Assembly (NCBI GenBank): GCA_963787375.1
Contig: CAWBCR010000013.1
Location: forward strand, 124,001-188,000
Direction: 5' to 3'
From: CAWBCR01 sp963787375
Lineage (GTDB): Bacteria > Chloroflexota > Anaerolineae > Aggregatilineales > UBA3940
Length of the DNA stretch: 64,000 nt
In this document: piece by piece, positions 35,362 to 44,747 of the stretch
Numbering within the stretch: the stretch's first letter is position 1
Layout of the letters: every line of letters starts with the position of its first letter
Translations under genes and position numbers: made by a program
The notes under the pieces: generated by a model
What the model saw: only the letters and a program-made list of their open reading frames with translations
What the model was told of the DNA's origin: nothing
The model's database searches: none

Positions 35362-36180
35362 ATGACACAGCCAACCATCCGCACCCCGCGCCGCAGCGAC
35401 CCCACGCGGCCCGCCGCCCGGCCCATGCCGCGCTTCGGCTTTCGCCTGCTGCCGGCGGGCGACGTGTTCCCGTGGCGGGCGGTCAGCGGGCTGATCGTCG
35501 TGGCGCTGCTGGCTGCTGGCGCGTTCCTGTTCACCAACCCGCTGTTCTTCGTGACCCGCGCCGAAGTCGGTGGGGTGCGCTACACGCCCGCCGAGGAGTT
35601 GTTCACCGACGCCGGTATCGCCGGGCTGCATGTGCTGTGGGTCGACCCGGACGCGGTGCAGGCAAGACTGGCCGAGTCGCCCGGCCTCGACTTAGTGCAG
35701 GTGCTGGTGCGCTGGCCCGCCCGCGTGATCATCCTGGTGCGCGAGCGCGAGCCAGCGCTGGTGTGGGAGCAGGGCGGCGAGCGTTACTGGGTTGATGTGA
35801 ACGGCAACCTGATGGTCATGCGCCGCGACCTGCCCAACCTGGTGCGGGTGATCAACGAGGGCGACGCGATCCCGTTCCACTGCCCCGGCCCGACCTGTAC
35901 CAACAACAACACGGTCACCATCGACCCGGAGGTGGTGCTCGGCACGCAACAGCTTAAGACGCTGCGATCTAACATAGACGTGCTATACTATGATCCGGTG
36001 CGCGGCTTGAGCTACCAGGACGGGCGCGGCTGGCGCGGCTATTTCGGCGTCGGCACCGACATGGACCTCAAGCTGACCATCTACGAGCAGATTGTCGCGG
36101 ACCTCGTGGCGCGCGGCTTGCAGCCGGTGTATATCGACGTGGGCCACCCGGACGCGCCGTTCTACGCGGTGAAGCGCTAG
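35362..36180 (+). CDS. ftsQ: Cell division protein FtsQ (POTRA domain)
   Basis: The 272-residue single-pass protein has a cytosolic Arg/Pro-rich start (1-45), a membrane helix (about 46-66) and an external POTRA domain (about 68-140, with VGGVRYTPAEELF). A FtsQ/DivIB-type domain follows (about 141-272). It forms part of the divisome with FtsA and FtsZ encoded next. The external domain contains a two-cysteine loop (HCPGPTC, near 175), possibly a disulfide. Spacing after ddl is 21 bp, so the genes are probably co-transcribed. Confidence 0.88.
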   Translation: MTQPTIRTPRRSDPTRPAARPMPRFGFRLLPAGDVFPWRAVSGLIVVALLAAGAFLFTNPLFFVTRAEVGGVRYTPAEELFTDAGIAGLHVLWVDPDAVQARLAESPGLDLVQVLVRWPARVIILVREREPALVWEQGGERYWVDVNGNLMVMRRDLPNLVRVINEGDAIPFHCPGPTCTNNNTVTIDPEVVLGTQQLKTLRSNIDVLYYDPVRGLSYQDGRGWRGYFGVGTDMDLKLTIYEQIVADLVARGLQPVYIDVGHPDAPFYAVKR

Positions 36181-36292
36181 AGGGCCTCACTACCCCCCAA
36201 CACCGGCACAGGGTTCAGGGGCGTGTGTGGACCCCGGCTGCCTTTTGCATCAGGTCCGGCGATTGCGCCGGCCATGAATGGACTGAACAACC

Positions 36293-37543
36293 GTGAGCAC
36301 AGAACGTATCGTCGTCGGCCTTGACGTGGGCACAACCAAGATCAGCACGATCGTGGGCGAGATCGGCAGTGGCGAGGACATCCGCATCATCGGCGTCGGC
36401 ATCGAGCCGGCGCGCGGTATGAGCAAGGGCACCGTGGTCGACGTGGCGCTCGCCACCGAAGCGGTGCGATCCGCCAAGCGCCAGGCCGAGCGCACCTCCG
36501 GCTATGAGATCGGGCGGGCCTACGTCAGCGTGGCGGGCAAGCACATCGCCTCGATCAACAGCCGCGGCGTCACGGGCCTCAACCCCAACAGGGGTGTCGT
36601 CGAACAGGACGACCTTGAGCGCGCCATCGAGGCCGCCCGCGCTGTCGCGCTGCCCCACAACCGCGAAGTGCTGCACGTCATCGCTCGCTCATATACCGTC
36701 GACGGGCGCGACGGCATCCGCAACCCACTGGGTATGGCCGCCTACCGCCTCGAAGTCGAGGCGCACATTATCACCGCTGCGTCGTCGTCGCTGCGAAACC
36801 TGGAGAAGTGCGTCAACGACGCCGGGCTGTCGGTCGACCGCTTTGTGCTGAACCCGCTGGCCAGCGGCGAGGCCGTGCTGACCGAGGCCGAGCGCGAGTC
36901 GGGCGTAGTGGTGATCGACATCGGCGGCGGCACGACCGATATCGCCGTGTTCATCGAGGGGACGGTGTGGCACACCGCCGTGATCGAGGTGGGCGGCAAC
37001 CACATCACCAGCGACATCGCCCATGTGCTGCACCTGCCCATCGACGAGGCCGAGCGGATCAAGGTGGAGCACGGCAACGCGCTGCCGGAGACCGTCGAGC
37101 GCGATCGGATCATCACCGTGCAGCCGTTCGGCGAGGAGATGCCCACGCAGGTCCTCGGCTACGACGTGTCGCAGATCATCGAGGCGCGCGTCGACGAGAT
37201 CTTTACGCTCGTCATGCAGGAACTGAAGCGCTCTGGCTACGATGGTCTGCTGCCGGCGGGCGTGGTGCTCACCGGCGGCACGTCGATGCTCAAGAACATC
37301 CGTAACAGCGCCAGCCGCGTGATGCACCTCCCGGTCCGCGTCGCGCAGCCGGGCGGCATCACCGGTCTGGTCGATAAGCTGGCATCGCCGGCGCATTCCA
37401 CCGGGGTGGGGCTGCTGCGCTTCGCGCAGCGCATCGACTCCGGTGATACGCTCGGCACGCGCCCGCGCCGCCCCCACAAAGACCGCCCCGACATCGGCAA
37501 GGCGCTCGGCGACATCTTTGGCCGCCTGCTGCCCGACGAGTAG
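36293..37543 (+). CDS. ftsA: Cell division protein FtsA
   Basis: The 416-residue actin-fold ATPase ties the Z-ring to the membrane. Phosphate loops are VGLDVGTTKISTIVGE and VVIDIGGGTTDIAVF, and the adenosine loop is VLTGGTSMLKN. The membrane-targeting helix is expected at the C-terminus (IGKALGDIFGRLLP), which looks amphipathic. The start is a GTG at 36293 with no strong ribosome site. It is 112 bp after ftsQ, and ftsZ follows after about 200 bp with its own promoter. Confidence 0.94.
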   Translation: MSTERIVVGLDVGTTKISTIVGEIGSGEDIRIIGVGIEPARGMSKGTVVDVALATEAVRSAKRQAERTSGYEIGRAYVSVAGKHIASINSRGVTGLNPNRGVVEQDDLERAIEAARAVALPHNREVLHVIARSYTVDGRDGIRNPLGMAAYRLEVEAHIITAASSSLRNLEKCVNDAGLSVDRFVLNPLASGEAVLTEAERESGVVVIDIGGGTTDIAVFIEGTVWHTAVIEVGGNHITSDIAHVLHLPIDEAERIKVEHGNALPETVERDRIITVQPFGEEMPTQVLGYDVSQIIEARVDEIFTLVMQELKRSGYDGLLPAGVVLTGGTSMLKNIRNSASRVMHLPVRVAQPGGITGLVDKLASPAHSTGVGLLRFAQRIDSGDTLGTRPRRPHKDRPDIGKALGDIFGRLLPDE

Positions 37544-37644
37544 CCGGCCTTTGCGCCGGCGTCGGGCCAGAATTACTGCCCTGCCTGCACCGGCTTCACG
37601 CTGTTTGCCGCCAGGACCAAAGGCCGCTTGCGCGATTTTCAAGC

Positions 37645-37672
37645 TTGTCATAAGATGGTGCTACTCTATACC
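37645..37672 (+). promoter_or_regulatory. Promoter upstream of ftsZ
   Basis: TTGTCA (37645-37650), a 16-bp spacer and TATACC (37667-37672) lie about 130 bp before the preferred ftsZ start, suggesting extra transcription of ftsZ beyond ftsA read-through. Confidence 0.6.
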
Positions 37673-37807
37673 GTATACATCCGATCCGCGCGCCGGGCAT
37701 GGCCAATGAGCGTGGACAAAGCATCCAGAAGGTGTTGAGTTATGTCCGACAGTGATCAACTGAATCTGCCAGCAGTTGGGCGTCCGCAGGACCGAGGAGA
37801 CCGGCCA

Positions 37808-38938
37808 ATGAGTGAAGCAAAGCAGCAGCAAAGCAAATCATCTTACGCCAAGATCAAGGTGATCGGCGTGGGTGGCGGCGGCAATAACGCCGTCAACCGC
37901 ATGATTGAAGAAGGGCTTCAGGGCGTGGAGTTCATGTCGATCAACACCGACGCCCAGGCCCTCGACACCTCGCTGGCCAAGGAGCGCGTGCAGGTCGGTG
38001 GCAAGCTCACGCGCGGGCTGGGCGCGGGCGGCGATCCGGAAGTGGGCCGCAAGGCCGCCGAAGAATCGCGCGACGAGCTGGGCAAGGCTATCGGCGAGAC
38101 GGACATGGTGTTTATTACCGCCGGTATCGGCGGTGGCACCGGCACCGGCGCATCACCGATCATTGCCGACATCGCCAAGAAGCAGGGCGCGCTGACCATT
38201 GGCGTCGTCACCCGCCCGTTCAGCTTCGAAGGCCGCCAGCGCGAGCGCGTCGCCATCGACGGCATCGAGCGGCTCAAGAACGCGGTCGACACGCTGATCG
38301 TCATCCAGAACGACCGGCTGCTCAAGATTGTCGACAAGCGCGCCAGCCTGCGTGAAGCCTTCTCGACTGCCGACGACGTGCTGCGGCAGGGCATCCAGGG
38401 CATCAGCGAGCTGATTACCGTCCCCGGCCTGATTAATCTCGACTTTGCGGATGTGCGCACGATTATGTCGGAGGGCGGCGCGGCGCTGATGGCCGTCGGC
38501 GTGGCCGCCGGCGAGGAACGCGCGCGGAAGGCCGCGCAGCAGGCCATCACCAACGAGCTGCTCGACGTGACCATCAACGGCGCATCCGGCATCCTGTTCA
38601 ACGTGACCGGTGGCCCCGACATGTCGCTGTTCGAAGTCAACCAGGCCGCCGAGATCATCCAGGAGACAGCGGACCCCAACGCCAACCTGATCTTCGGCGC
38701 GGTCATCGACGAGTCGATGGTCGACTCGATGCGCATCACGGTAATCGCGACCGGCTTCGGCCAGATCCGCACGTCACGCCCGCGCTTTGGCGTCGACCAG
38801 TCGGCGGCAGCGAGCACCACGCACACCCCCGACCTCCAGCGCCCGCCCGCTGCCGATCAGCAGCCGGCCAGCTATGAGGACAACCTGGAGATCCCGGCCT
38901 TCCTGCGCCGTCGCAGCCGCGACCAGGGCCACGACTGA
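37808..38938 (+). CDS. ftsZ: Cell division GTPase FtsZ
   Basis: The tubulin-like GTPase forms the Z-ring. The nucleotide-binding loop GVGGGGNNAVNRM, the tubulin signature GGTGTG and the T7 catalytic loop region NLDFADVRTIM are visible. From the ATG at 37808 (MSEAKQQQ, with GAGGAG 8 bp upstream) it has 376 residues. An in-frame ATG at 37742 (with AGAAGGTG upstream) would add 22 residues; I cannot decide firmly. A variable linker (about 325-355) precedes the C-terminal EIPAFLRRRSR peptide that binds FtsA. A strong terminator follows. Confidence 0.95.
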   Translation: MSEAKQQQSKSSYAKIKVIGVGGGGNNAVNRMIEEGLQGVEFMSINTDAQALDTSLAKERVQVGGKLTRGLGAGGDPEVGRKAAEESRDELGKAIGETDMVFITAGIGGGTGTGASPIIADIAKKQGALTIGVVTRPFSFEGRQRERVAIDGIERLKNAVDTLIVIQNDRLLKIVDKRASLREAFSTADDVLRQGIQGISELITVPGLINLDFADVRTIMSEGGAALMAVGVAAGEERARKAAQQAITNELLDVTINGASGILFNVTGGPDMSLFEVNQAAEIIQETADPNANLIFGAVIDESMVDSMRITVIATGFGQIRTSRPRFGVDQSAAASTTHTPDLQRPPAADQQPASYEDNLEIPAFLRRRSRDQGHD

Positions 38939-38956
38939 TCGCCAGACCGCTCAACA

Positions 38957-38989
38957 AAACGACCCTGCCGCCGGCAGGGTCGTTTGTTT
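38957..38989. terminator. Bidirectional terminator after ftsZ
   Basis: AAACGACCCTGCC-GCC-GGCAGGGTCGTTT is a perfect 13-bp stem followed by GTTTA on the plus strand and preceded by an A-rich stretch on the other, ending ftsZ and the convergent gene at 39008. Confidence 0.88.
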
Positions 38990-39007
38990 ATGGCAGTGGG
39001 ATGGCTT

Positions 39008-39808
39008 TCATGCCATCAGCGCATCCTGCGGAAAGGAGAGCCGCTGCGGGTCGGGCTGGCCCGCCTCAAGCATCTGCCGGTTGGTCTGCTCAAACTGGCG
39101 ATGCAGCGCAAGCTGCACTTCCCGCTGCGCCACCGATGGCTCTGACGTGTACACCACCAGCGTCGCCGCATACGCACCGGAGATGTAGGCCAGCCACCGC
39201 CCGCCGTCGATCTGCGTTGAGCTGCTCTGTTCCGCCGACTGTTCGCCGGGGCTGCGCTGGAGGTTGGCCATCAGCGATGCCATCGCCTCGCCGTCGAGCA
39301 GGCAGTCGCCCAGCAGCTTCAGCGGGCTGCCCGTCCACATGTCAAATACCACCACACCGCTGACTTCCGCCGCGTGCTGCTTGCGCAGGAATGCGGTGTG
39401 TCCTTCGACGGCAACCCGCTTCCAGGCGTCCGAGTTGGGGTTGCGCTTCAGCAGCCGGCCAATGACGGCACGCTGCTCGGCGTAGTGGGTGAAGATCGCC
39501 TGGAACTGCGCCTGGTTGATGCGCCCCTCGTTCAGCTCGCGTGCCACCTGCACCATCTTCTCGTCGAGCGCCTCAAGCGCGCCCTCCGCCTGCTGCGCGA
39601 TCTCCGCCGCCGGCCTGCCCCCCGCCGCCAACTGGTCGAGGGCGACGTCGAGGTCGTCGGTCGAGAAGGGGCTGACGTGCTCGCCGGCGGGTGCTGCTTG
39701 CGGCTGGTCATCAGCAGCCTTGAGCCGTCCCAGCAGCGAGTGCGACGCGGGTGACCACGGCAACGGTGCGTCGTCTGGTTTGGGGTCGTCGTCGCGATTA
39801 CCTGTCAT
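39008..39808 (-). CDS. Conserved-looking soluble protein of unknown function
   Basis: The 266-residue product has a Pro/Asp-rich start, a helical middle part (about 50-125, LDEKMVQVARELNEGRINQ) and an alpha/beta C-terminal domain (about 140-262). The C-terminal domain contains GVVVFDMWTGSPL and GGRWLAYISGAYAATLVVYTS. That part has the strand-helix look of a Roadblock/LC7 or profilin-like domain, which is only a guess. It is single, convergent with ftsZ and shares its terminator. No signal peptide or membrane segment is seen. I do not recognise the family. Confidence 0.65.
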   Translation of the reverse strand: MTGNRDDDPKPDDAPLPWSPASHSLLGRLKAADDQPQAAPAGEHVSPFSTDDLDVALDQLAAGGRPAAEIAQQAEGALEALDEKMVQVARELNEGRINQAQFQAIFTHYAEQRAVIGRLLKRNPNSDAWKRVAVEGHTAFLRKQHAAEVSGVVVFDMWTGSPLKLLGDCLLDGEAMASLMANLQRSPGEQSAEQSSSTQIDGGRWLAYISGAYAATLVVYTSEPSVAQREVQLALHRQFEQTNRQMLEAGQPDPQRLSFPQDALMA

Positions 39809-40031
39809 GCTTGCTCACCTGGTCCAGTTGTCCCGTACACCCCTCATTATAACCAGCCGCAGGCGCAGCCACGACTCCGTTTCGCTATTTTCAGGCCTTT
39901 TTCGTTTTTCGGCGCGCAGCCCCGCCGGACTGCGCCGTTTGTGGAATGCGCCCGTGAAACTATAATGGCAAGGTATGCCACGTGGATACGCCCGGCCCAG
40001 TCTCACCCTACTGCCAAAGGACGGAGTGCCT

Positions 40032-41669
40032 ATGAATGAGCCTGACATGAATACGCTGCGTCACGACCTGGCCCGCGAGCGGCGCAAACTCGACCTGATC
40101 ATGGCGCTGGACAGCATCCGCGATGTGCCGCAGGAGCCCGCTGCGATGCTGTCGGCCATCGTGAACCGCCTGGCCGACGAGTTCTCAGCTGCGCTGGTGC
40201 TGCTGATCCTGTTCGACCGCGACACGGGCGACCTTGAGCTGCGCGGCATCACCGACCGGAGCCGCCGCTTTGGCAGCCTCACCGCCGACGCGCTGCGCGA
40301 CGTGACGCTGCGGATCATCAAACAGGCCTCGATTGCCATCTGGGAGGGTGAGGAGATCCAGGCTGCGCTGGGCATGCCCGGCGAGCAGGGGCTCCAGGTC
40401 GCCGCCGTCCCGATCATCATGGGCACCAAGCTGCGGCTCGGCGCGCTGCTTGTCGCGCGGATCGGCACGCCGTTTGACCAGGACGACATGGATCTGCTCG
40501 ACGTGGCAGAGAGCCAGCTCGACTCGGCGGTGATCCAGAGCTACGACTATTACGAGCTGCACCTACGCAACCGCGAGCTGGAGACGATCTACCGCGTCGA
40601 CCGCATTCGCGACGAGAACATGCCCTTTGACCACATGCTGACCGCCGTGCTGCAGGAGCTGCGCAAGGCCATCCCGTCCGAGATGGGCTTCATCATGCTC
40701 TACGACCGGGCCGGCGACCGGCTGGAGCTGCGCGCCGTGGCGCACGACGACCTGTTCCGCGTGGCAGGCTACTACGACGTAATCGACGAGGTCGGCAACG
40801 AAGCGCTGCGCGCGGGCCACGCCGTCTTTCACAATGACCGCTCCGGCGACCTGCACTCCATCGTCGCCATCCCGCTGATCCTGCGCAACGAGATACTGGG
40901 CGTGTTTGGCGTCATCAACAGCGTCAGCGGATCGGGCTTCGAAGAAGGGGAGCGCCGCCTGCTGGCGGCCATCGCCAGCCAGATGGACACCGCTATCTTT
41001 GAGAGCATGGAGCAGCGGCGGCTACGCCGCGTGCTGGGGCGCTCGGTGGACCCGCGAATCCTCGAACGCCTGCTGGCCAACCCCGATGTCGATTTCCTCA
41101 AGGGCGAGCGCGCGGTGGTGACTGTGCTGTACGCCGACGTGCGCGGCTCGACCAGCCTGGCCGAGCGTACCGAGCCGGAGCAACTGGTCGGCTTTCTGAA
41201 CGCCTACCTGGGACGCATGGCTGACATCGTCTTCGAGCACGAGGGAACGCTGGATAAGTTCGTCGGCGACGAGGTGATGGCGCTGTTCAGCGCGCCGTTC
41301 GACATGCCCGACCACGCGCTGCGGGCTGTGCGGGTGGGCCTGGCGATGCAAGAAGCCCACGCCGTCTTGATGGAGGATTGGAAGGCGCGCGGCGTCGACG
41401 CCGCCCCGATTGGCGTGGGCATCGCCACCGGCGAGATGATCGTCGGCGAGATTGGCTCGGTGCACCGCACGGACTACACCGTGATCGGGCAGGCAGCCAA
41501 CCTTGGATCGCGCATCTGCGGCGTGGCGCAACCGGGCCAGGTGCTCATCAGCCAGGCGACCTACGACCTGGTGATGGGGCAGGTGGAGGCCAGGCCCATC
41601 GTCGGCCTGGAACTAAAGGGGGTCCACGAGCCGGTCACCGTCTACGACGTGGCCCGCATCCTGGAGTAG
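40032..41669 (+). CDS. GAF-domain adenylate/guanylate cyclase (class III)
   Basis: The 545-residue cytosolic protein has two GAF domains (about 25-180 and 195-330) and a C-terminal class III nucleotide cyclase domain (about 365-545). The metal-binding aspartates are in LYADVRGSTS and KFVGDEVMALF, and the C-terminal IGVGIATGEMIVGEIG and VIGQAANLGSRI motifs are present. It probably makes cAMP (or cGMP) in response to a ligand in the GAF domains. A possible receiver is the cNMP-binding kinase at 27094. The start at 40032 has GGAG 5 bp upstream; an upstream ATG at 39975 is less likely. Confidence 0.88.
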   Translation: MNEPDMNTLRHDLARERRKLDLIMALDSIRDVPQEPAAMLSAIVNRLADEFSAALVLLILFDRDTGDLELRGITDRSRRFGSLTADALRDVTLRIIKQASIAIWEGEEIQAALGMPGEQGLQVAAVPIIMGTKLRLGALLVARIGTPFDQDDMDLLDVAESQLDSAVIQSYDYYELHLRNRELETIYRVDRIRDENMPFDHMLTAVLQELRKAIPSEMGFIMLYDRAGDRLELRAVAHDDLFRVAGYYDVIDEVGNEALRAGHAVFHNDRSGDLHSIVAIPLILRNEILGVFGVINSVSGSGFEEGERRLLAAIASQMDTAIFESMEQRRLRRVLGRSVDPRILERLLANPDVDFLKGERAVVTVLYADVRGSTSLAERTEPEQLVGFLNAYLGRMADIVFEHEGTLDKFVGDEVMALFSAPFDMPDHALRAVRVGLAMQEAHAVLMEDWKARGVDAAPIGVGIATGEMIVGEIGSVHRTDYTVIGQAANLGSRICGVAQPGQVLISQATYDLVMGQVEARPIVGLELKGVHEPVTVYDVARILE

Positions 41670-41677
41670 GCAGCGGC

Positions 41678-42859
41678 CTAGCGAGATTGAAGCGTCACTT
41701 CCGGGTAGGCTGGTGACGATCCATGCAGCAGCGGCGAATCCTGGCCCTTGAGGATCGTATCGAAGAATGCCGCCAGGTAATCGGCGGCGATGTGCAGGCC
41801 GCGCGCCCCGTTGATGGGACCAATCACACCAAATGACCGCATCAGCGGGTTGAACCCGGCGGCATAATCGCTGAAGTTGAAATGCCGCGTCCCTTTGATC
41901 GTCACCTGGTAACCCTGCGGCACGGTGGCAAAAATCGCGGTCACATCGTGATCGGATTTCACGATCATCGGGTCTGACCTGTCGAGCACCTCGCTCCATT
42001 CGAACAGCACGGGCTTATCCAGCCCGGCGGTGGTCACCGTGCCGAACGGCGTGCCATCAAGATCGGCGGCAGCGGTGCAGCGCGCGTCGAGGTGGCAGGC
42101 TTCGAGCGCAGAAGCGCCACCAAAGGAATGCCCCCACAGCCCGATGTGCTGCATGTCCAGCTTTGCGTAGAATGGGCTGCTCGCATCCGCGTTCAGCCGC
42201 CCGGCCTCGTCGATGGCGAAGCGATCGTCCGCCGCCCAGACAGCCACCAGCCTATCGCCCTGCTGCTGCGCCTCGGCGGGGGTGGCATTGTCAAGAATCG
42301 TACCCTGATCCGTAACCGAGATCACCTGCCCATTCAGCACCGTTACCGATGCGCTGTAGGTGGGGTTCAACCCGATGACGACGTAGCTCCTGCTCGCCAG
42401 GTCTTCGGCCAGCGTAGTGTATTCAGGGATCAGCGGTCCCAAGCCCGGTTCGGCGATCAGCACGGGGTAGGGTCCATCCGCGGCAAGGGGCGCATCTTCG
42501 ACGGCGTGAGCGTGGATCGAGGCGACCGACTGGAAGACCAGCGACCCCACGCCGCGATCTGCCTCGCGGGCCTTTGCCCATTCCGGCGGCATGTAAGGTG
42601 CGGGTGCTGCGTCCGATGCTCCCGCGGGATACCAGATCCACACGGCGATTTCACGCGGGCCGCCCGATCCGCCGAGGGTCTCCTGCCGCGAGTCGTCTGT
42701 CCACTGCGTGATCATTCTGCCAACCGGATACTCGCCTGCCGGCGCAGGGAGGCTTACCGGGATGCTGCGCCTTACCGCCAGACCGGCGATCAGCAAGCCG
42801 ACGAGCAGGACAACTCCAAGAGCCAGGTAGCCTGCAATCCTGATAAGATGCTTGATCAT
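41678..42859 (-). CDS. Membrane-anchored alpha/beta hydrolase (PAF-acetylhydrolase-like)
   Basis: The 393-residue protein has an N-terminal membrane helix (about 6-28) and an external alpha/beta-hydrolase domain. The nucleophile elbow is GLWGHSFGGASA and probable oxyanion and lid features lie before it (VLIAEPGLGPLIPEYTTLAEDL). A C-terminal GTRHFNFSDY segment provides the catalytic histidine. The type resembles platelet-activating-factor acetylhydrolase and dienelactone hydrolase relatives; the substrate is unknown. The ATG at 42859 has GGCGGAG 8 bp upstream, and it is convergent with the cyclase. Confidence 0.78.
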   Translation of the reverse strand: MIKHLIRIAGYLALGVVLLVGLLIAGLAVRRSIPVSLPAPAGEYPVGRMITQWTDDSRQETLGGSGGPREIAVWIWYPAGASDAAPAPYMPPEWAKAREADRGVGSLVFQSVASIHAHAVEDAPLAADGPYPVLIAEPGLGPLIPEYTTLAEDLASRSYVVIGLNPTYSASVTVLNGQVISVTDQGTILDNATPAEAQQQGDRLVAVWAADDRFAIDEAGRLNADASSPFYAKLDMQHIGLWGHSFGGASALEACHLDARCTAAADLDGTPFGTVTTAGLDKPVLFEWSEVLDRSDPMIVKSDHDVTAIFATVPQGYQVTIKGTRHFNFSDYAAGFNPLMRSFGVIGPINGARGLHIAADYLAAFFDTILKGQDSPLLHGSSPAYPEVTLQSR

Positions 42860-42978
42860 GGCAGCCACTCCGCCGAACCGCTCACGCAGTTATGTTGCTC
42901 ACATTCAAACCCTGGCGCGCCGACAGCCCTGCCGGTGGCCCACAACTTGCGCACCCCAAAGCCTGACAGGCCTGCCAG

Positions 42979-43776
42979 CTATTTGTCATCGACAGGCAGA
43001 AATCCAAATCCCAGGGCGCTGTTCGCATCAGTAACCTCTGTCGACAGCGGAATTGCCGCCTGTGTGGTCAGTTGATAGCCTTCCGGCGGAATGGCAACTA
43101 CTTCAAAATCCGCGATCGGCTCAGTGCAGGCCAGATGATATGCCGCTACCTCCGTCCAACCGGCAGCGTTGCCAACGGCCTCCCCGACACGCATACCCGT
43201 GGCAATCTCCCGAATTTCGAAGATTACATTTCCAAGGATCGGCTCCCCGTCATCCTGAAGCTGGTTTGCATTGCTATCCTGCCACCCATAAACCATGAGG
43301 GACAGGCCACAATCCGCAAAAGCGGGATAGAAGCCGAATTCAAAGTCGAGGGGTATCTGGCCCGGACTGACCTTCAGGGTCGTGTCTGAACTGGCAAGGT
43401 AGCCTTCAGGTGGGGTAGCTCGGATTTCAAAGTCGTCCCCACCACAGCCGCCCGGTGCCCAGGTGTCGATGGTGAGTAACCCCTGTGCATCAGTCGTTCC
43501 CTGTCCACCCGCAAAAGAATACGCATAGTAGCCGGTAATCGAGAACTCTACGCCTTCGAGCGGAGGCTCCCCTTCCTCGCGGACGCCATCGGCATCTGAG
43601 TCTTCCCATGCAAGTAGGTGGAAATACATGAAGCAGTCTGCCAGGACTTCCACGGTCGGTGTGGACTGTGGGAAAGTGCTGGGTGTGGTCTGCGGGGGAA
43701 TACTGATGGAACCGCAGCCTGATAGCAGAACAGCCATCAAGGTCATCGCATACTGACCCGGATTCGAGGACATCAT
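42979..43776 (-). CDS. Lipoprotein with two SdrD-B/prealbumin-like domains
   Basis: The 265-residue protein has a signal peptide with LLSGC (lipobox, C about 21) and a Thr/Pro/Ser linker. Two beta-rich domains of the same plan follow: each has a D-x-D-x-D-type acidic loop (WEDSDADGVREEGE and WQDSNANQLQDDGE), then P-L/I-G/E-x-V-x-F and an 'ATPPEGY' or 'AIPPEGY' segment. This pattern is typical of SdrD-B-like calcium-binding repeats. The two domains are a clear internal duplication. The function is probably surface scaffolding. The start at 43776 is tentative; an ATG at 43773 also fits. Confidence 0.75.
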   Translation of the reverse strand: MMSSNPGQYAMTLMAVLLSGCGSISIPPQTTPSTFPQSTPTVEVLADCFMYFHLLAWEDSDADGVREEGEPPLEGVEFSITGYYAYSFAGGQGTTDAQGLLTIDTWAPGGCGGDDFEIRATPPEGYLASSDTTLKVSPGQIPLDFEFGFYPAFADCGLSLMVYGWQDSNANQLQDDGEPILGNVIFEIREIATGMRVGEAVGNAAGWTEVAAYHLACTEPIADFEVVAIPPEGYQLTTQAAIPLSTEVTDANSALGFGFLPVDDK

Positions 43777-43846
43777 CGTTTGCCTTCTGCTATATATACC
43801 AGTGGTCAGTATCAGTCTAGTGTCGAGCCTTCATGGGGGCCCCTCG

Positions 43847-44746
43847 TCATGCGGGCTCGCTCACGTTGCGCTCGCGCAGCGCCTGCCGCGCCGCACTGAC
43901 TGCCCCGCCGGTGGCCCACAGCATCACCAGTGTGGAGGCCAGCCACTGCGCGGGGGTCGGCACCAGGCCGAGCAGCCCGTAGGTCGTGGTGACGAACATC
44001 TCCGGTACGGTCAGGTAGCAGGCGACTCCCCACACGACCGTTGCCGCCAGCATGACGAACATCGAGGCGGACACGACCGCCGCCGGGATGGCCGCGAAGC
44101 GCATCGGCTGGCCGTCAATCTCGCTGAGGCGCACCGCGCTGGTCACGCCCCACGTCGAGAGGATCGCGCTGCCGATGAACAGCACGACGATACCGGTGAA
44201 GCCCAGGATGTGGTTGACCGTATCCGATACGGGCCTGCCGTTGATCAGCGTCACGACGATCAGAACGAAGATCAGCGTCGCCGCCGCCGAAACCAGCGGC
44301 ATGGCCAGCCGCAGCAGCACGTCGCGCCGCTGCTCGGCCAGCGCCTTGCGCAGCACAGCCAGCATCAGCGGCAGCCCGCCGACCGCCGCCGCGAGGATTG
44401 CCACGACCGAGAAGACTTCGAGCATCGTCCACGGGATCGCCAGCGCCGCGTGCGTGTGGATCGCCACCGGCAGCGGCGTATCGTCAGTCATGCCGTTCAG
44501 GTACATCCCGGCCACAATGAACGCGGCGAACGACCACAGGATGGTGAATTCCGCTTTGCGCAGCCTGGTGTTCATGAGCAGAAGCCTCCCGTCGATCAAC
44601 CCTGGGTGAACGTGTGCGTCGAACGCGCGCAGCGCCACGTCGAGCGCAGCGCGCATGGTGGGGCGTATGTCGTCGAGGAGCGCGGCAAATTCCACGCCGT
44701 AGCGCGCCCGCCAGGCGCGCGGGTACAGCCAGACCATCCAGCGCAT
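43847..44746 (-). CDS. Membrane protein paired with PadR regulator
   Basis: The 299-residue protein has a conserved start (WLYPRAWRARYGVEF) common in proteins encoded next to PadR regulators. A charged N-terminal part (1-75) and about six membrane helices follow (for example 78-96, 120-140, 155-175, 190-215). The function of this family is unknown. The ATG at 44746 overlaps the PadR stop region, so the two are translationally coupled and co-expressed. The PadR protein is thus expected to regulate this membrane protein. Confidence 0.75.
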   Translation of the reverse strand: MRWMVWLYPRAWRARYGVEFAALLDDIRPTMRAALDVALRAFDAHVHPGLIDGRLLLMNTRLRKAEFTILWSFAAFIVAGMYLNGMTDDTPLPVAIHTHAALAIPWTMLEVFSVVAILAAAVGGLPLMLAVLRKALAEQRRDVLLRLAMPLVSAAATLIFVLIVVTLINGRPVSDTVNHILGFTGIVVLFIGSAILSTWGVTSAVRLSEIDGQPMRFAAIPAAVVSASMFVMLAATVVWGVACYLTVPEMFVTTTYGLLGLVPTPAQWLASTLVMLWATGGAVSAARQALRERNVSEPA

Positions 44747-44747
44747 G

